Assembly (NCBI GenBank): GCA_903813345.2
Contig: CAIIXF020000007.1
Span: forward strand, 3,725,730 to 3,789,729
Length of the DNA: 64,000 nt
Reading direction: 5' to 3'
DNA from: Owenia fusiformis
Taxonomy: Eukaryota; Annelida; Polychaeta; Sabellida; Oweniidae
In this document: piece after piece, positions 11,491 to 23,862 of the stretch
Position numbering within the stretch: the stretch's first letter is position 1
Layout of the letters: each line of letters opens with the position of its first letter
Made by a program: the position numbers and the translations under genes
The notes under the pieces: generated by a model
Database searches by the model: none
What the model saw: only the letters and a program-made list of their open reading frames with translations
What the model was told of the DNA's origin: nothing

Positions 11491-11761
11491 TCCCCATCAT
11501 TGCCTATCTTTCAAAATAATAAAGACAATTAATGACGGGATTAATCTTCTTACCATGATGGAATATTTTTCATGCATTATTAAAGAACGATAAAAATACC
11601 ATAGGCCCTAATAACTTTCCTTACATATTGTGATAGGGAATGGAGATTATATGGAGTGTTTATGATTAAACATACATACATGTACTTTGTTATGACAACA
11701 TTAAAAGACCCATCACAAAACATATGACAAAGAGAGATGCATCAACTTTTTTTAGACTCAC

Positions 11762-11883
11762 CTAACATTGTCGTGACGTTGAATATAGATTTTATGGAAC
11801 ATGGTGTCTTTTGGTTTCCCAGCGATGTCACTCTTCATCTCCATAGCAACGTGACGTGGCAACACAGATAACAACAAACGCTC
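11762..11883 (-). CDS. Adenylyl cyclase, ADCY5/6 type, coding exon 3 (linker to C1a)
   Basis: The exon of 122 bases starts at a TTCTTAG acceptor and ends at a GTGAGT donor. It encodes residues 357-396 in phase with exon 2, beginning [20 protein letters not shown] and ending QRHDNV, with two bases of the next codon. [17 protein letters not shown] is the highly conserved signalling helix that leads from the sixth membrane segment into C1a in class III membrane cyclases; in this family it couples the membrane part to the catalytic dimer. [12 protein letters not shown] is the expected first strand of C1a. Nothing is missing relative to the family. Confidence 0.95.
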
Positions 11884-12654
11884 CTAAGAAAACAAACATC
11901 AATGCCGGCATTACGTATTTATAGATGTCCTACATATTATTACACTGATAATCTGCACTCAGGAATGCATCCATTAGGCTAATAATTAATAGCACAATAT
12001 TCAATTTGTTTCTTATGAAAATGAATAATTTCTCTCACAAAAAGAATCTTTTGACTCTTTTCAACATATTTGAAGTTCTTTTTTCAGATAACAAAATTCG
12101 GATTGTTATAGAAAAACTTTTGGCCATTTTTTGAAAATTGCTTCGAACATTTAACACGATCCTTTGCTCAAATATTGTAGACATACAATAGGTACCCGTT
12201 GGCCAAACGTTTTGTGAATTCGCTTTATTATTATCATAGGTTAAATCCTTGGATCTCTTGAAGGCCAGTGTAGTTATATATTATTAGAAAGGTCAATGTT
12301 TATAAAGTGTTTTTATTTTTTTATAATCATCAGGGGGTCATTAACAGCAAAGATACAAATTTGTCAATCAATTGTTGTAACCATGGATATAATGCTGTCA
12401 TAGTAAGAGAACAATGAACTTTACGAATTGTTAACCTTGCGAAGTGTCTGTTTATGGCCCCCTTGGTTATATAAGACATAGTCTAAGTTCTATAAAATAT
12501 TATTTGTAATTTTTGATTTTTCACAGACATTTTTTAACATTAGGGATTAACAAGAAAAGGTGTCATAATATTATAAATTACTTATCCAAAAGAATATTAG
12601 ATGCCAGTCATAAATAGCCCAAACCTCTGTATAAATAACACTTTTAACTTTGTA

Positions 12655-12745
12655 GCACCAATATTGATGGACAAATGGATAGATAAATAGATAGATAGAC
12701 CAACACACAATGGATGAAATAACCGATGGAAAGACGGATGCCTGG
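12655..12745. repeat. GATA/GATGG microsatellite
   Basis: An imperfect run of gata and gatg units that passes into 'ggaaagacggatgcctgg'. It resembles the ggacagatgg tract at 27725-27785. Confidence 0.6.
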
Positions 12746-13199
12746 GCGATCCCATAGGTGTATTGTGTGAGCTTAAAATGGATGCTATATACAATATATC
12801 ACTCTTGGTGATGACAAGAAATTTACAGATTCCAGCTTTCAAGTTTGGCCGCAATGCTTCAAGTTGAATTGAGATTCTTAATCACAATCGACTGTGCAAG
12901 AATGTAAAATAATGATAAATTTATGACAGACTTCAGAAGAACAGAGTTACACTTGAACATTGAGCTTTTGTAATCCATATGGCAGTATATTTAACCAAAT
13001 TAAAAGTATTGTAGGATTATATTATGAATGCAACTGCTTAAAATGTGTCTTTAAATATGTATTTGCAATCTACAGAAAATACACTAAAAAGACAATAATA
13101 GACTATATGTCATATGTCTCATGTTTAACCAGAACAACGGCAACGCCAAAGCGTAGCAAATCCCATCGAACAGAAATGGCTGGCATTTTACATTTGAAA

Positions 13200-13532
13200 T
13201 ATATAGCAAATATCATAAAATAACACCCATAAGAAAGGCCACCATTTTCAAAATGGTTGATCACCAGCCAAGTTGTCATCAGAAGAAGTAATGATTTTAA
13301 GTAGCCACATATAAAATTCTTAAAAAATTGCCAATGCTGGCCATTTTTGAAAATGGGCGCTTACTACTTAAAATGTCATAAGACAGTATGCAATTTTTAC
13401 AAGTATTCACATATCAAATATGAACAAAACCGCTCTATTACTTTTTGAGTTAAAATAAAAAATGTAAAATAACACACATAAAAATGGTGTTCCCTATGTC
13501 CCTCCGAACTTCGTTCGATGGGATAATAAATC
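13200..13532 (+). repeat. Dispersed element with 'ccatttttcaaaatgg' units and a 'cttcgttcgatgggata' tail, copy 1
   Basis: This is a single and partial copy of the 138-bp unit found in tandem at 26480-27010 ('cacatatcaaatatgaacaa', 'ctcta.tactttttgag'), followed directly by a tail 'tccctccgaacttcgttcga' that recurs at 27808-27850. The tail type is common at the ends of invertebrate dispersed repeats. The family name is unknown to me. Confidence 0.6.
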
Positions 13533-13659
13533 ATGTCATTTACGTTACTGTGTTATTCTTAAGTCAGTTCATGAGAAGTTCATGAAGATGTAATTTTATC
13601 AAAGAACGCAATAGAATGAATCACATTTCACATAATATGATTCCATCCCCTTTTGTTAT

Positions 13660-13815
13660 AATGTTTTTAGTCTTCATTCTCCAGGTTTTTTTCTAAAGTT
13701 TGAATACATTGAATAAAATTTCATGCAATTCTTATAACATTGAGCATTTTCATTATTCTTAACTGAAATCATTATTTTCTCATATTTTCCATGTTGAAAC
13801 ATGATCACTGTGACA
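13660..13815 (-). repeat. Dispersed repeat R1, copy f (reverse, weak)
   Basis: Weak reverse R1 landmarks: 'tttctaaagtttgaataca', 'ttcttataacattgagca', and 'ccatgttgaaacatgatca'. It is diverged and the limits are approximate. Confidence 0.3.
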
Positions 13816-13889
13816 TCTGTATCAAAACTAGATATTGCGACATTTACATTATATTAAATAAATAATGAATCATGTATGATTCAGGGATA

Positions 13890-14370
13890 ACACAAAAATG
13901 TCATCACCTCGTTGCTCACATTATTATGAGTTCAATCTAAGTCAGATTCGAATTTCTGAGAACTTGTAGATGATTTTGAACAAAATGGTCAATTAGAGGC
14001 AAGTTGAAAAAAGACCCTTTTTGACCTTGAGAAGGTCATTGAAGGTGATATCTCAAATCTAGTCAGATTTTAACTTGTGAGAACTTGTAGATGATTTTGT
14101 AAAACAAATTTGGTCAATTTGATGCAAGTTGAAAAAATATCTTTTTGACCTTTAGAAGGTCATTGTAGGCGAAATCTCAAATCCAAAGTTAGATTTGAAC
14201 TTCAAAGATCTTGTAGATGATCTGAAAAAAATTAGGCGATTTGAAGTAAGTTGAAAAAAGACCTTTTGACCTTTTTTAACCTTGAGAAGGTCGTTGAAGG
14301 TCAAATCTTAAATCTAGAGTCAGATTTGAACTTCTGATAACTTATAGATGATTTTGAAAAAAATGAAGTC
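13890..14370 (+). mobile_element. Truncated Helentron-like element with about 125-bp tandem repeats
   Basis: The left edge carries 'aaaatgtcatcacct', like the left subterminal motif of copies 1 to 3. About three and a half units of roughly 120-130 bp follow, each with 'cttgtagatgattttg' or a close variant, 'gcaagttgaaaaa', 'gaccttgagaaggtcattga' and 'agtcagat'. The same unit is repeated about eight times at 34540-35500. The right terminal hairpin is missing here. Each unit has an internal inverted pair gaccttgagaaggtc. Confidence 0.65.
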
Positions 14371-14591
14371 TGAATATTTTAGGAGTTATTTCATCAACAT
14401 CTAATCAGACTATTCACAAAATACATTTTTCAAAAAATCTCATTCAATTCTGTTCCCAGATGTTGTTCAAAGAAACGAGGACAAAGTTGCTGCATTTTGA
14501 GTTCCACCCTTGTGATGTAGTTACCTACAATCACACCCTTATCTGTTCATTCCCATTATTAACCTCATTTGATTGGTTGAGTTTCTCTCAC

Positions 14592-14741
14592 CTGCTGCTG
14601 ATTCTCCCGCTGACACTTCATTCTTGCTTCAATACATCTACGAGTCTCTAAGAAAGCCTGCCTTTGAGCGACTTCGGTGGGGTAGTGTGTGAAAACTCCT
14701 GCTAGATTCACGGCAGTAAAGATTAACACATTCGCTAAAAC
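14592..14741 (-). CDS. Adenylyl cyclase, ADCY5/6 type, coding exon 2 (sixth membrane helix and juxtamembrane helix)
   Basis: The exon of exactly 50 codons starts at a TTCCAG acceptor and ends at a GTGAGA donor, both phase 0, and encodes residues 307-356. [20 protein letters not shown] is the sixth and last helix of the first membrane domain. [20 protein letters not shown] and [10 protein letters not shown] follow, close to the vertebrate ADCY5/6 stretch that begins THYPAEVSQRQAFQETR. The match to ADCY5/6 is clearly better here than to ADCY1, 2 or 9 as I remember them, and is the main reason for the subtype call. Confidence 0.95.
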
Positions 14742-14834
14742 CTGGAATCATAAAATAAGAGTCATTGTAGAAATACTTTTGAAATAATTCTATTGAGGTT
14801 CATATTTGACAACTTTGACAAAAAAATCACTCAT

Positions 14835-14930
14835 TAGTGCTCAAAATGGTGAAAAACTGCATGATTTAAAAACAATTTTTGGTGGGGGAGTCGAAACCCC
14901 AAACCACTCCCCCTGACTACAGCCCTGTAG
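14835..14930 (-). mobile_element. Partial reverse copy of the 'ggcccgtagccagg' MITE
   Basis: Read on the minus strand it starts 'ctacagggctgtagtcaggg' and later has 'atcatgcagtttttcacca', matching the left half of the copy at 32589. A degenerate right half is absent. Confidence 0.5.
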
Positions 14931-15339
14931 GATAAGAGAGGATGTATATGACTCTAAAACAATATCATCAATTATTATGAAACTGCTTGAATAATAATGA
15001 TGCATCAACTTATTTCTCATGATGGCGTTAAATATGCTAACAACATGCAACAACACCTTCATTCTAATTTATCGGAGTCCTTCATCTAACGCTTGTGAGA
15101 CAGAGATAGTGCAGTACTAGAACCAACACTCCACAATTCGAGTCTAGTCTTGTATCTTGACCCTCCTCCCCATCAATCTCAGTAACAGATAAGAAATGGG
15201 CATATGAACAGTATATGGTCTTGGTGCAGGACTTATTTCAGTTGTTCTAACCTCAAGTACCTTTGCGGTCAAAGATGTCAACACAAACAACTTTGCTTTT
15301 ATATCAATTGGAATGGACTTCTGAAGTTTTCCACTAACA

Positions 15340-15421
15340 GAGGTGTTCAGCTTAGAGGTGTTCAGCTTCCACCAGAGGTGTTCCACTTTACAGGTGTTCT
15401 ACTTTATAGGTTTCACTGTAA
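15340..15421 (-). repeat. Repeat end with 'ggtgttc' phrases and 'ggtttcactgta'
   Basis: Four or five short phrases of the type aggtgttc followed by ag/ca are stacked here and end in ggtttcactgta. In reverse this reads 'tacagtgaaacctataaag', the kind of terminus seen on widespread TA-target DNA elements. The other end is not clear; it could be related to 2690-2890. Confidence 0.35.
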
Positions 15422-15879
15422 TTTTAAGTGTTATGGCACCATTTCTTTTACTGTCCAATGATTCCTCTCCTTTGCAGTAAATGTTAAGACAGGAATAGTC
15501 TTGCGTCTTAATCTAAAGACACAACCCTTATATCTTAAGATAATGGGAGATTCTGCAAGGGAGGATTTGTTAACTTAAGACTATAGGTTTCACTTATGGC
15601 CAGATTTATACAAATATTGACAAAGATTTCCAGTTTTCTAGCTAAATTCGAGTGCCATTACAGATTTCAGATCAATTCATACTTACACTAGTTTAATGTT
15701 TTATAGATCAATTTTTGCTCAGTTACATCAGCCACATATTTGTGGTCTTAAATAAAATATAAGTACACGGCTTTAACGCATGCAGATAATCTACAAAACA
15801 CATGTTCTTGAACATGACAAAAAGAATATCCTTACGAAAAACAAGTCACAATTTGAACTATTTTGAGAAAAGCTGATTG

Positions 15880-17110
15880 GTTGTATGCAAATGAGCACAA
15901 TCGATGACATCAATGGGTTAAAGTTTTTTAGTTCATAAGGTATACGAATATTATACGAGATAATTGCAATAAAAATGACTATAGTTGTACAAAGCAGTAA
16001 ATATTTGTAATTAATAATGAAATATGGACGGGGCACTTTCATTCCGATTCTTATATTATTTGATTTAATCAATTTTTTGACAGAATTAGTGTTTATAAAG
16101 ACTTAGTAATTCTCGGATCAGCCTCACAGTACAGCTCATGCAATTGTAAACAAAAAAAGTAAAAATGAAAAAGCAAATCAAGTAACTGCCATTCGCACAA
16201 ACTTAACTGAAATATGAAAAACAAATATTACGGACATTTGTTATTCAGGATCCCATCCCAATAGTACAAATTAACAAAATGTTTTCAAAAGCATGAATAT
16301 ATTATATGGTAACTATTACTAAGATTATTTTACAACAAACATTTTTTCAAGTTGCCATTCCAGTAAGACGTTCAATCAGGGTTTTCTTTAATTCCTGAGT
16401 CAAATTTGATCTACGGTAACCATGGCATCCGTAGCTTCCTTAAATCGAGAGAAATAGCAACATAAAATATAGGGATAAAGCAATGTTTATTAAGCCATGT
16501 ACAATTGTACATAGTACAATGATATCGTATGATATAGGCTTTCATTATACAATACATAATAATACGCTCTCTTTCTGAAAGCTTCTCAGTGGTAATTCCT
16601 TTGTATAAAATGAATGGCATTGTGGTTGCCTCTGCGTATATCAAGATTTTACAGGAAGATTCTGAATCTGAATGAAGAACATGCATATGTCTAAACTTGT
16701 AAACACACGCAAAAAGTATAACATTGCAGAAATACATAGGATAAATCGTGTCTAACCGATTTAATCATGGGAGAGAAGTCAATGATTTAATGAATAACAG
16801 CAAGTGTTTTCAATTTTAAACAGATCATTCATCAAATAACCTCGACGATTAACTTAAAATAAATTATCTATTTTTATATTTTTATGAGAGACTTGTTATA
16901 TAGATGTTTAACTGTGGATCTCTAAAATTCTCCTCATTATGTCACTGTGATGTTTCATGAAAAACTGTCGGTAGTATTTTGATAGCTTACCCGTTTGAAG
17001 TGATAAAATATACACCAATTAACAGAGGATTTACATGTAAACTCAATATATTGCATTTGTCATTTCGCGAAAAAGTTTAACCCATTGACGTCACAGATTT
17101 TTAAGCGGCT
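15880..17110 (+). mobile_element. TIR element of about 1.2 kb, copy 1
   Basis: The left terminus has 'tgacatcaatgggttaaag' (near 15906) and the right has 'gtttaacccattgacgtca' (near 17077), an inverted pair that extends outwards with more mismatches. The inner left three quarters match 40681-41475 in reverse orientation; one 155-base stretch (16561-16716) has about five differences. Open frames at 15791-16072 and 16411-16737 on the minus strand have no domain I know, so I regard it as non-autonomous. Confidence 0.55.
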
Positions 17111-18314
17111 CATTATAATATTCATGAGCTGACTTTGTGGAAAGGTGCATACCGATATATGATACGCCTTGATCTATCTACTAACACCATACCTTTTTAT
17201 TTACACATACAATACATTAGTTATATGGTATTATACCAACGATAATATTACCATAGTATAAAAGGAACCTAATAGGTACACATCAATAATTAATCGTAAC
17301 ATCACATTCCCATGGGCTCTCAACCAGGCTTTTGTAATAGTTCGCTGAATTGAATGGTTACAAATTAAATATGCCATCTGCAACAATAGATACTGCGTTC
17401 TATACAAACTTTCAATCTGATAACTCGTAAATCATAACGTAAAAATGATATCTGATTGGTGCAGTCTGATAACTTATAGATTATCTGTAATCTGATTGGT
17501 TAACACACAGCCATCTTTTATGTTCTATCAGAATACATCATCTTAATTAATGAAAAAAAAATCCAAATAATTATAATTTGCACAAGTCTATCATTTTGAT
17601 ACATCTCTTTGTTTTCAAACTATCATAATATCTAGAAAGGACCTAGCGGCTTGTTTGAGATTACAAATTTCCGATATATTCATTATTGGATGTGATCTCG
17701 CTTGATGCTTGTCTATAGTCAAATGAACCCAGATTGTCAGAGCCTCTCTTCTTTCTCTCTTTAACAATGGGTCTGAAAAGAGATGAAGGGGAGGGGGCAG
17801 GTGAACAGAGACTTGATGCATTGTAGTCTGCACCATCTTCTGGCATATAATTTTCATATAGTAGGGAGTTTAAGCTTGCATATAAAATCGAAATACCAAC
17901 CTATACATATGATCAATCGCCTATACAAATGCATTGCCTAAATATTTTCCGTTCATGTTCAGATTATCTTTTCAATTACCATCACCAAATAGGAAACCTT
18001 CTCTAATTAGCAAGTCTGCCCACTATATATTAGCGATTCACTGGCTAATTAATCATACCCTTAGAGGAGTGTAGCCAGCAATAACTCAGGTGCGAGTAAG
18101 TAGTTACCAGTTTCACCATCAGGTCAGATAGCATGACGGGTATAGTAGAAAGTTCCCTTTAACTTAAATATTCATCAGTTTTGACGGTTCAATTTTCATA
18201 TCACCAATAGTTTTGCAAATAAAGCTATGTCCAGTAAAAGAAAATATTATCTGTCCAGTACAAGAAAAGATATTTTGTGATTTTACAACATGGGGTCTAC
18301 ACAGCCAATATAAT

Positions 18315-18465
18315 TCAGCGCCATTCCGACATCAAAAAAAATTGGGCGCTGTACCAGCACCGTTTCGTCACCATTCCGGCACCGAAACCTTTCGACACCA
18401 AAATTTGTTACCGGACTAGTCAGTCCATTTGGCACCGAAATTTGGCACCAAAACGGCATCGAAAA
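18315..18465. repeat. Degenerate 'ggcaccgaaa' short repeats
   Basis: The phrase ggcaccgaaa/ttcggcaccg and close variants recur about every 15-25 bases, in a locally G+C-richer patch. It could be the subterminal part of a transposon. No TIR pair was found. Confidence 0.35.
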
Positions 18466-18781
18466 TCAGATAGTATTTTGGGGTCTATGGGGAATCTCTC
18501 CGAACTAGAAGTCACATTTTCAAAAAAAAAATTTCAAAGTTGATAAACAATTTCCAAAACCATATTTCTAGATATACTTTTATGACGTAAATCAACATTA
18601 TTTCTACTTGAATGTAGTCTATTGTCAAGGAGGTTCATCCCTTAAATTTTTTTTTTAAATCATTATCGCTTCTCTGCAAATACAACAAGTTTTTTAAAAT
18701 TACATTGTATATGGTGCATTCTAAGCATTTCAAACTATGATTATGACGACATCAAATAAGTTCATGGTCTGGTAATATTAA

Positions 18782-18883
18782 ATCCATTTATTAGTGTTCA
18801 TTGTCACAGACTTTATTACAATTTTAAACTATTAACAAAAAAATTGTAATAAAGTCTGTGACAATGAACACTAATAAATGGAT
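18782..18883. repeat. Perfect 44-bp inverted repeat with 14-base loop
   Basis: Arms 18782-18825 and 18840-18883 are exact reverse complements, for example 'atccatttattagtgttcat' against its complement at the right end. The loop is 18826-18839. Perfect arms imply recent origin or conversion. It may be a fold-back element or a replication-error palindrome. Confidence 0.95.
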
Positions 18884-19385
18884 ATGATTATGACTTTTTT
18901 TTCAATAAATTTTACAGAATTGCTTTTTTCTTTTTTGTGAGGGTGGGGGATACGATCATAGCCATCGACCCCCAAACCACCTGGCTATGCCTTACTAATT
19001 ACTATTTCACAGTACACCTTACTAAAACCCAACAATCATCTAACTTATAAACATGTCTGCCTACCAATTAGCATATCTCCCCTCTTTCTTATCAACAAAA
19101 CTAAAGCTGAAATGTTCACTTACAATGAAATCATCAATACCACACATACAAAACTCATAAAACAATTGCTATTGGGGATGTGTTACTGATTTTCTATAAT
19201 GTCTACTAGATAGAATATGCTGAAAAGCAAAAGATAAATGAAGATCATTATCGCTTCTCTGCCAGGTAGAAATCAATAACATAAATAAAATTTTCAGATT
19301 CTACTCATGAGATATCAATAGTGGTTCCAAGATACTTATCTGATATTTACATCATATTTCAATATCTATCTGATGTTTCAGTACA

Positions 19386-19460
19386 TACGAGGGGTGATCA
19401 ATAAGTGATGGACACTTTTTTACACAGATACTTTTTATGGACCAATCCGTTTGATTCTCC
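19386..19460 (+). mobile_element. Possible mariner-like end
   Basis: The text 'acgaggggtgatcaataagt' is the style of terminus seen on mariner-family elements. No matching inverted end was found nearby, so only a single end is proposed. Confidence 0.35.
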
Positions 19461-20334
19461 TACCAGTGATACACCATTCATACTCATATTGATACTCATC
19501 TGATGTTTCCATACATATTTCCACACTTATCCAATGTTTTGATACAAGAAACAATTAATTATAAACTTTTTGACAAAATGGGGATTTCATTATATTGGTC
19601 TTTTAGTGAGTGTATGTAGGTCTATCTGTCCAAAGTCTATTTTGCTTGTTTCCAGATTGGAAATAGTTTGGTAGATTTTGCATTCCGGAAAAATATTTCT
19701 ATTTGACAAGACTATTGACTATTTTGAAGACAATTTTGTTCAGTTCCTTGAAGTGTCAGAAGCAGTGAATGTTTAATCTCCACTCAAAGTATGATAATTT
19801 ACGGAAAGTTACGGATTAAGGATGTTTTGAAAAAAACAAAGTATATACTTATCATAAACGGAAATGAATTTGATTAAAAATGTAGGTTCCTTTACTCAAC
19901 ATTCAAGCACATCATAAACTGACAGTGTGATGTGATCAATGGAATATTAGAATATATAGACCCATGATTATGTTGTTAGCATTTCTAAATGGGAAATAGA
20001 GTAGAAAGAGTGAAATCACCAAGGAATAGATACAGACAGTTAAGAGAAAGTAGCCAATTAACCCCTATAGTCTTCCGAGAGGCTATTCGGCACATTTAAT
20101 AGAGAACGTGAAGAATTAAAGACAAATATAGAAAATATTTAGACAAGGGTAATATGAAAAAATAATGCTAATTTTCCATATAATGAGATTATTGAATATA
20201 CTGAGAAGAAAAATAGCTTTGTAATAATATTATCTTGGTGAGAATGTCATTTGTGAAGATCACAATGCCCTAGAAGGGTAATAAAGCTTTAACTTGTAAT
20301 ATATCTTTACCCAGAAAGAGCAGACCTTGGGCTT

Positions 20335-20520
20335 ATATGGCCGTCTGCTTATACCTTTTCTTCTCCATTTCTCTCTAAAATTTGAATAAAGTGTAGAATA
20401 TTTTTGCACATTTATACCATTTGGAGTGTGAATACCATTCCTCTATACTTCATTTTGGGATAAATCTACTCTTTTTAACTTAATTTTGAATGTATAAACA
20501 CGATCGCTTCATGTTTGCAT
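20335..20520 (-). repeat. Dispersed repeat R1, copy g (reverse)
   Basis: A clear reverse copy: 'ggccgtctgcttata', 'ctccatttctctctaaaatt', 'tttgaataaagtgtagaat', 'taacttaattttgaatgt' and 'aaacacgatcgcttcatg'. It matches 3145-3335 in order and spacing. Confidence 0.5.
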
Positions 20521-20977
20521 AGCAAGAGTAAAGCCAGCAATTTTCTCATTAATCATTGATAATACTTTCATTTGCAGTTAATGCACAATTGGATTATATT
20601 CGTCTGGCATGGTCAATCTGAAGAAAATGTTTTCAAAAGTAATCATTCTGGTAATTATGATTGTGTACTCCTGAACACTTTAATAATTAATACACTAAGG
20701 TTAAATGACAAATAATGTTCTTTGGCAAATTAACAAAATGGCAACATAGAAGAAATTAGCCTATATATTGCATCAATTTTTGGTCACCTCAGAAAGTTTG
20801 AGACCAATCATGATGGATGATAAGTATCTATGAGTAGAATGAGTTATCAAACTTTAAAATATTTTTAACATTTTTGGCTCACCCTATATATAGATATTGT
20901 AAGAGTTCATATGCAACAAAAAAATCTAAAATTCTATTTAAAATCTTAAAATTCTGAAAGTCCATTCTCAGACTGAT

Positions 20978-21005
20978 TCTATTTCATTCCATTTCATTCC
21001 ATTCC
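20978..21005. repeat. ATTCC/ATTTC microsatellite
   Basis: Five or six alternating attcc and atttc units. Confidence 0.75.
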
Positions 21006-21419
21006 TAATTTGTGACATCATATCATTTTTCTATCATGGCTGAGAAGAAGTGATATGGCACGGTCTATTATGATGACATTTCATGATTAGTAAATTATAT
21101 TTATTCCATTTCTGTAATGTATAACAAAAGATTATATTTTTACAAAAACGAAATGCTGGATTGGTGTAAAATTGTTTATATATTGTCATTTTTATTATAC
21201 CAGCATATCATCTTCAAATCTGTTGCATCTTAAAACCAAATCTTCAGAAAAGGCAGAAATAGATGTGTATTTTCTTTATGGTATGAACCTGCAGTGATCC
21301 ATAAATGTTGAGAAACATTTGCAATATGTTCAGTTTCAGCTCAACTCACACAAAAACATTCTATCAGGGAATTGTTATTTCATGTTTATTTTGCAAAATA
21401 GACAGAATTTTCTCAGTAT

Positions 21420-21515
21420 ATTTCTATATCATTTGAAGTTCTATCATCAACATGCCAAGTAACAATATTTCTCACTTGTTCCTTTCTTTTTCACTCTATT
21501 TTCTATTTTAACACA
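21420..21515 (-). repeat. Dispersed repeat R1, copy h (reverse, partial)
   Basis: Landmarks are 'tatttctatatcatttgaag', 'cacttgttcctttcttttt' and 'cactctattttctatttt'. The outer end is missing. Confidence 0.35.
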
Positions 21516-22484
21516 TCACTGCCGTTACAATTTTGTTAGGGGAAGTACAAGTAAACAGACATTTGAAGTGGCTATTTCCTTCAAAGTCGTTGCATAATTC
21601 AAGTTTTACGAGACAAGCAAAACTTTACATTCTATATAGGCTACCTAAGATTAAAAACCCGGAGTATTTATTCTCAGTTTTACTTATATCACTATTACGT
21701 GATAATTACGTCTATTACGTGATTGCCTCACTGTATTTCTAGCAAATAAAAATGTCACAATTTGATTTTAAAGGGGAAGTAATTATTGGCTCTCTGTTCA
21801 TATTTATATGTAGTTTCATGTTTAATTGAATAAATAAATATACAACTTTAAAAAAAAAAATTATCAGGTTAAGTGATTACATGTATATTGAAAATGATGA
21901 TATTGATTGATCAACTGGCCTAGTTGATGAAAATAGCCATCTTGCATCAAGGTAAATTTTTCAATTCTATATATGTACCATAATGCAACAAAGATGCACT
22001 ATAAATGCTATTACTGGGTACAATTCATTAAATGTATTAAAAACATGTGTGTATATAAAGTAAGAAACAAGTTTTCAAAACTGTGATATCATGAAATTTA
22101 TTTGACTTTATATTAAGACTGAACACTCATCAAGTAATTGGTTGTATGCCATAGCACAGAGCCATCTATTCCCAGGGAACAATTACCATAACAACATTAT
22201 CTTATTTTAAAATTAAAAAAAAAGAATTTTCTTTTCCAATTCTGCTTAGTTACATTCGCACTTCTGATCTATTTTTTCATCAATTTTCATTTTCTTATCC
22301 TCTACTGTGAGATAATACCAGTCAAAATTAATAAGATGCATTCATGCAGTACAGTAAAAAAGTCAATATGGCCGCTCTTACACAATTCTTACATAAGTCA
22401 CAGAGGGGGTCTCTAAATTGAATAGAATGTTTTACCAATCTTTTTAACAATAGACTTAATATACTAGTAATAATGTTAATATTA

Positions 22485-23276
22485 GAGAATTTTCGTTATA
22501 AGTTTTTTAAAAACTTATACATATACTTATACTTATAAACCCAATAAACAAGGTGTTTCATAATTTCCTAATTCGTCGGGAAATATCTCCTAGGACGGTA
22601 ATAAAAAGGGCCGATGGCATACCATCCGTACCCCCTTGATGTAAAGCATGTTTAGTTGTGTCATATGTGTTTTCTAGAATCAAATAGGCTGATATAGCAC
22701 ACAGGTTTTACAGATTTATCTACTCTCAAATATGTTTTTTGTAGATGATCGTTTTGAATCACCTTGTAGAAATAACGAAGGTATAATTTGTCCAGCTAAT
22801 GAATGAGTCGAGCTGTTTGATTGGATACTATGCCTATTCAGCCGATCAATTTTAATAAGCCATTCTGGTCAGTAGGTCCACACATATACTATGCGGAGAT
22901 CCAACTCTGTAGGTGTATAATCTGCGTATAAAGGCCCTTTTATACGTAAAAACTTAAAAATTGACCTTATAATTTCATGAGAACTTTGAAATGATCGACT
23001 CGTTCGTGTAGTGATTCACTTTAAAGGGTCTTGTTTATCGTACACTACAAGGACCCGTCAACTAGCGTTTAGTTTATCGTGTTCATAATTGACACTAGCA
23101 AAGGACATTGTATTCGCAGTCCCTAGTTGATGATGGAGCTTGGCTATATCGGGAATAGTTATGCCCCACTTGGTACAGATTATGAAAATCAATTTGAATT
23201 GATTTTAGTTCGACAAGACCCTTTAAACTATAAGTATACGTATAAGTTTTTGAAACAACTTATAACGAAAATTCTC
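22485..23276. mobile_element. 792-bp element with about 50-bp TIRs and TA target duplication
   Basis: The left end 'gagaattttcgttataagtt' and the right end (its complement, aacttataacgaaaattctc) are inverted copies; the similarity continues inward through the 'tatacttatacttata' type of sequence for about 50 bases. TA lies directly outside both ends (22483-22484 and 23277-23278), as expected for Tc1/mariner-superfamily and some other TA-targeting elements. An inner inverted pair, 'aaagggtcttgt' and 'acaagaccctttaa', lies near 23025 and 23215. No transposase frame is seen, so it is non-autonomous. Confidence 0.8.
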
Positions 23277-23862
23277 TATTATGATGAATCATACTTATTT
23301 TAGGAATTATTATCCCTTTAAAGAACATCAAGGGATATATAACATTATCACATGATGGAGCATATGATATTACCAATCATAGATCATTATTTTACTTTGA
23401 GATGTTATAAACTATGCTTGCACAGTATTCGCATAAGCAACTTTCAGCTGTCGGCTACTGGATTAACCTATTAATTTTTATGAATTTAGCGAATTTAAGC
23501 AAAATTATATTTTTGAACATTTTAGGATAGTTTTATAAAAGAGCATGCCTATATTTCAAAGTTAAACATACATGTAGATGTTTATCTTTAAAACTTTACA
23601 AAAACAATTTAATAACTAGATTTTCAATAAAAAAAATTGTTTACAATTTTCGTGGAGTTTTAGAGAGAGTGGAGAAGACGGGAACTACTGCAATGATTGC
23701 AAGGGGTAATTTGCCCAAGTTTGTTAATACAGTATGTTCAAATACGTAGTTAGGTTGATTAAAAATTTATTATAGGCACCTGGAGACTTATAAATAATCC
23801 TGAGTGATACCGTTTTTATTACTTTGTTGTCATTAAATAATGAAAGAGCTCTGTTATCATAT

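Larger units (their letters stand above)
4251..11761 (-). other. Adenylyl cyclase intron 3 (7.5 kb)
   Basis: This is the intron between coding exons 3 and 4, bounded by a GTGAGT donor (read from 11761 downward) and a CTAG acceptor (4254-4251); it interrupts a codon after its second base. It contains the Crypton-like fragment at 8405, the palindrome at 8708, several repeat remnants and otherwise A+T-rich sequence. The small open frames in it have no domain I recognise. Confidence 0.85.
11884..14591 (-). other. Adenylyl cyclase intron 2 (2.7 kb)
   Basis: A phase 0 intron with a GTGAGA donor (from 14591 downward) and a CTTAG acceptor (11888-11884). It holds dispersed and tandem repeats listed separately, with no further exon signal that I can see. 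Confidence 0.85.

Noticed and set aside
15144-15461. Overlapping frames on both strands near 15.2 kb as an extra exon
   Set aside because: No fit to the cyclase family, no convincing splice sites, and the region includes repeat phrases.
16411-16737. 108-codon minus-strand frame, with a relative at 40711-40893
   Set aside because: It lies in a repeated element; differences between the copies mostly change the amino acid, and no domain is recognised.
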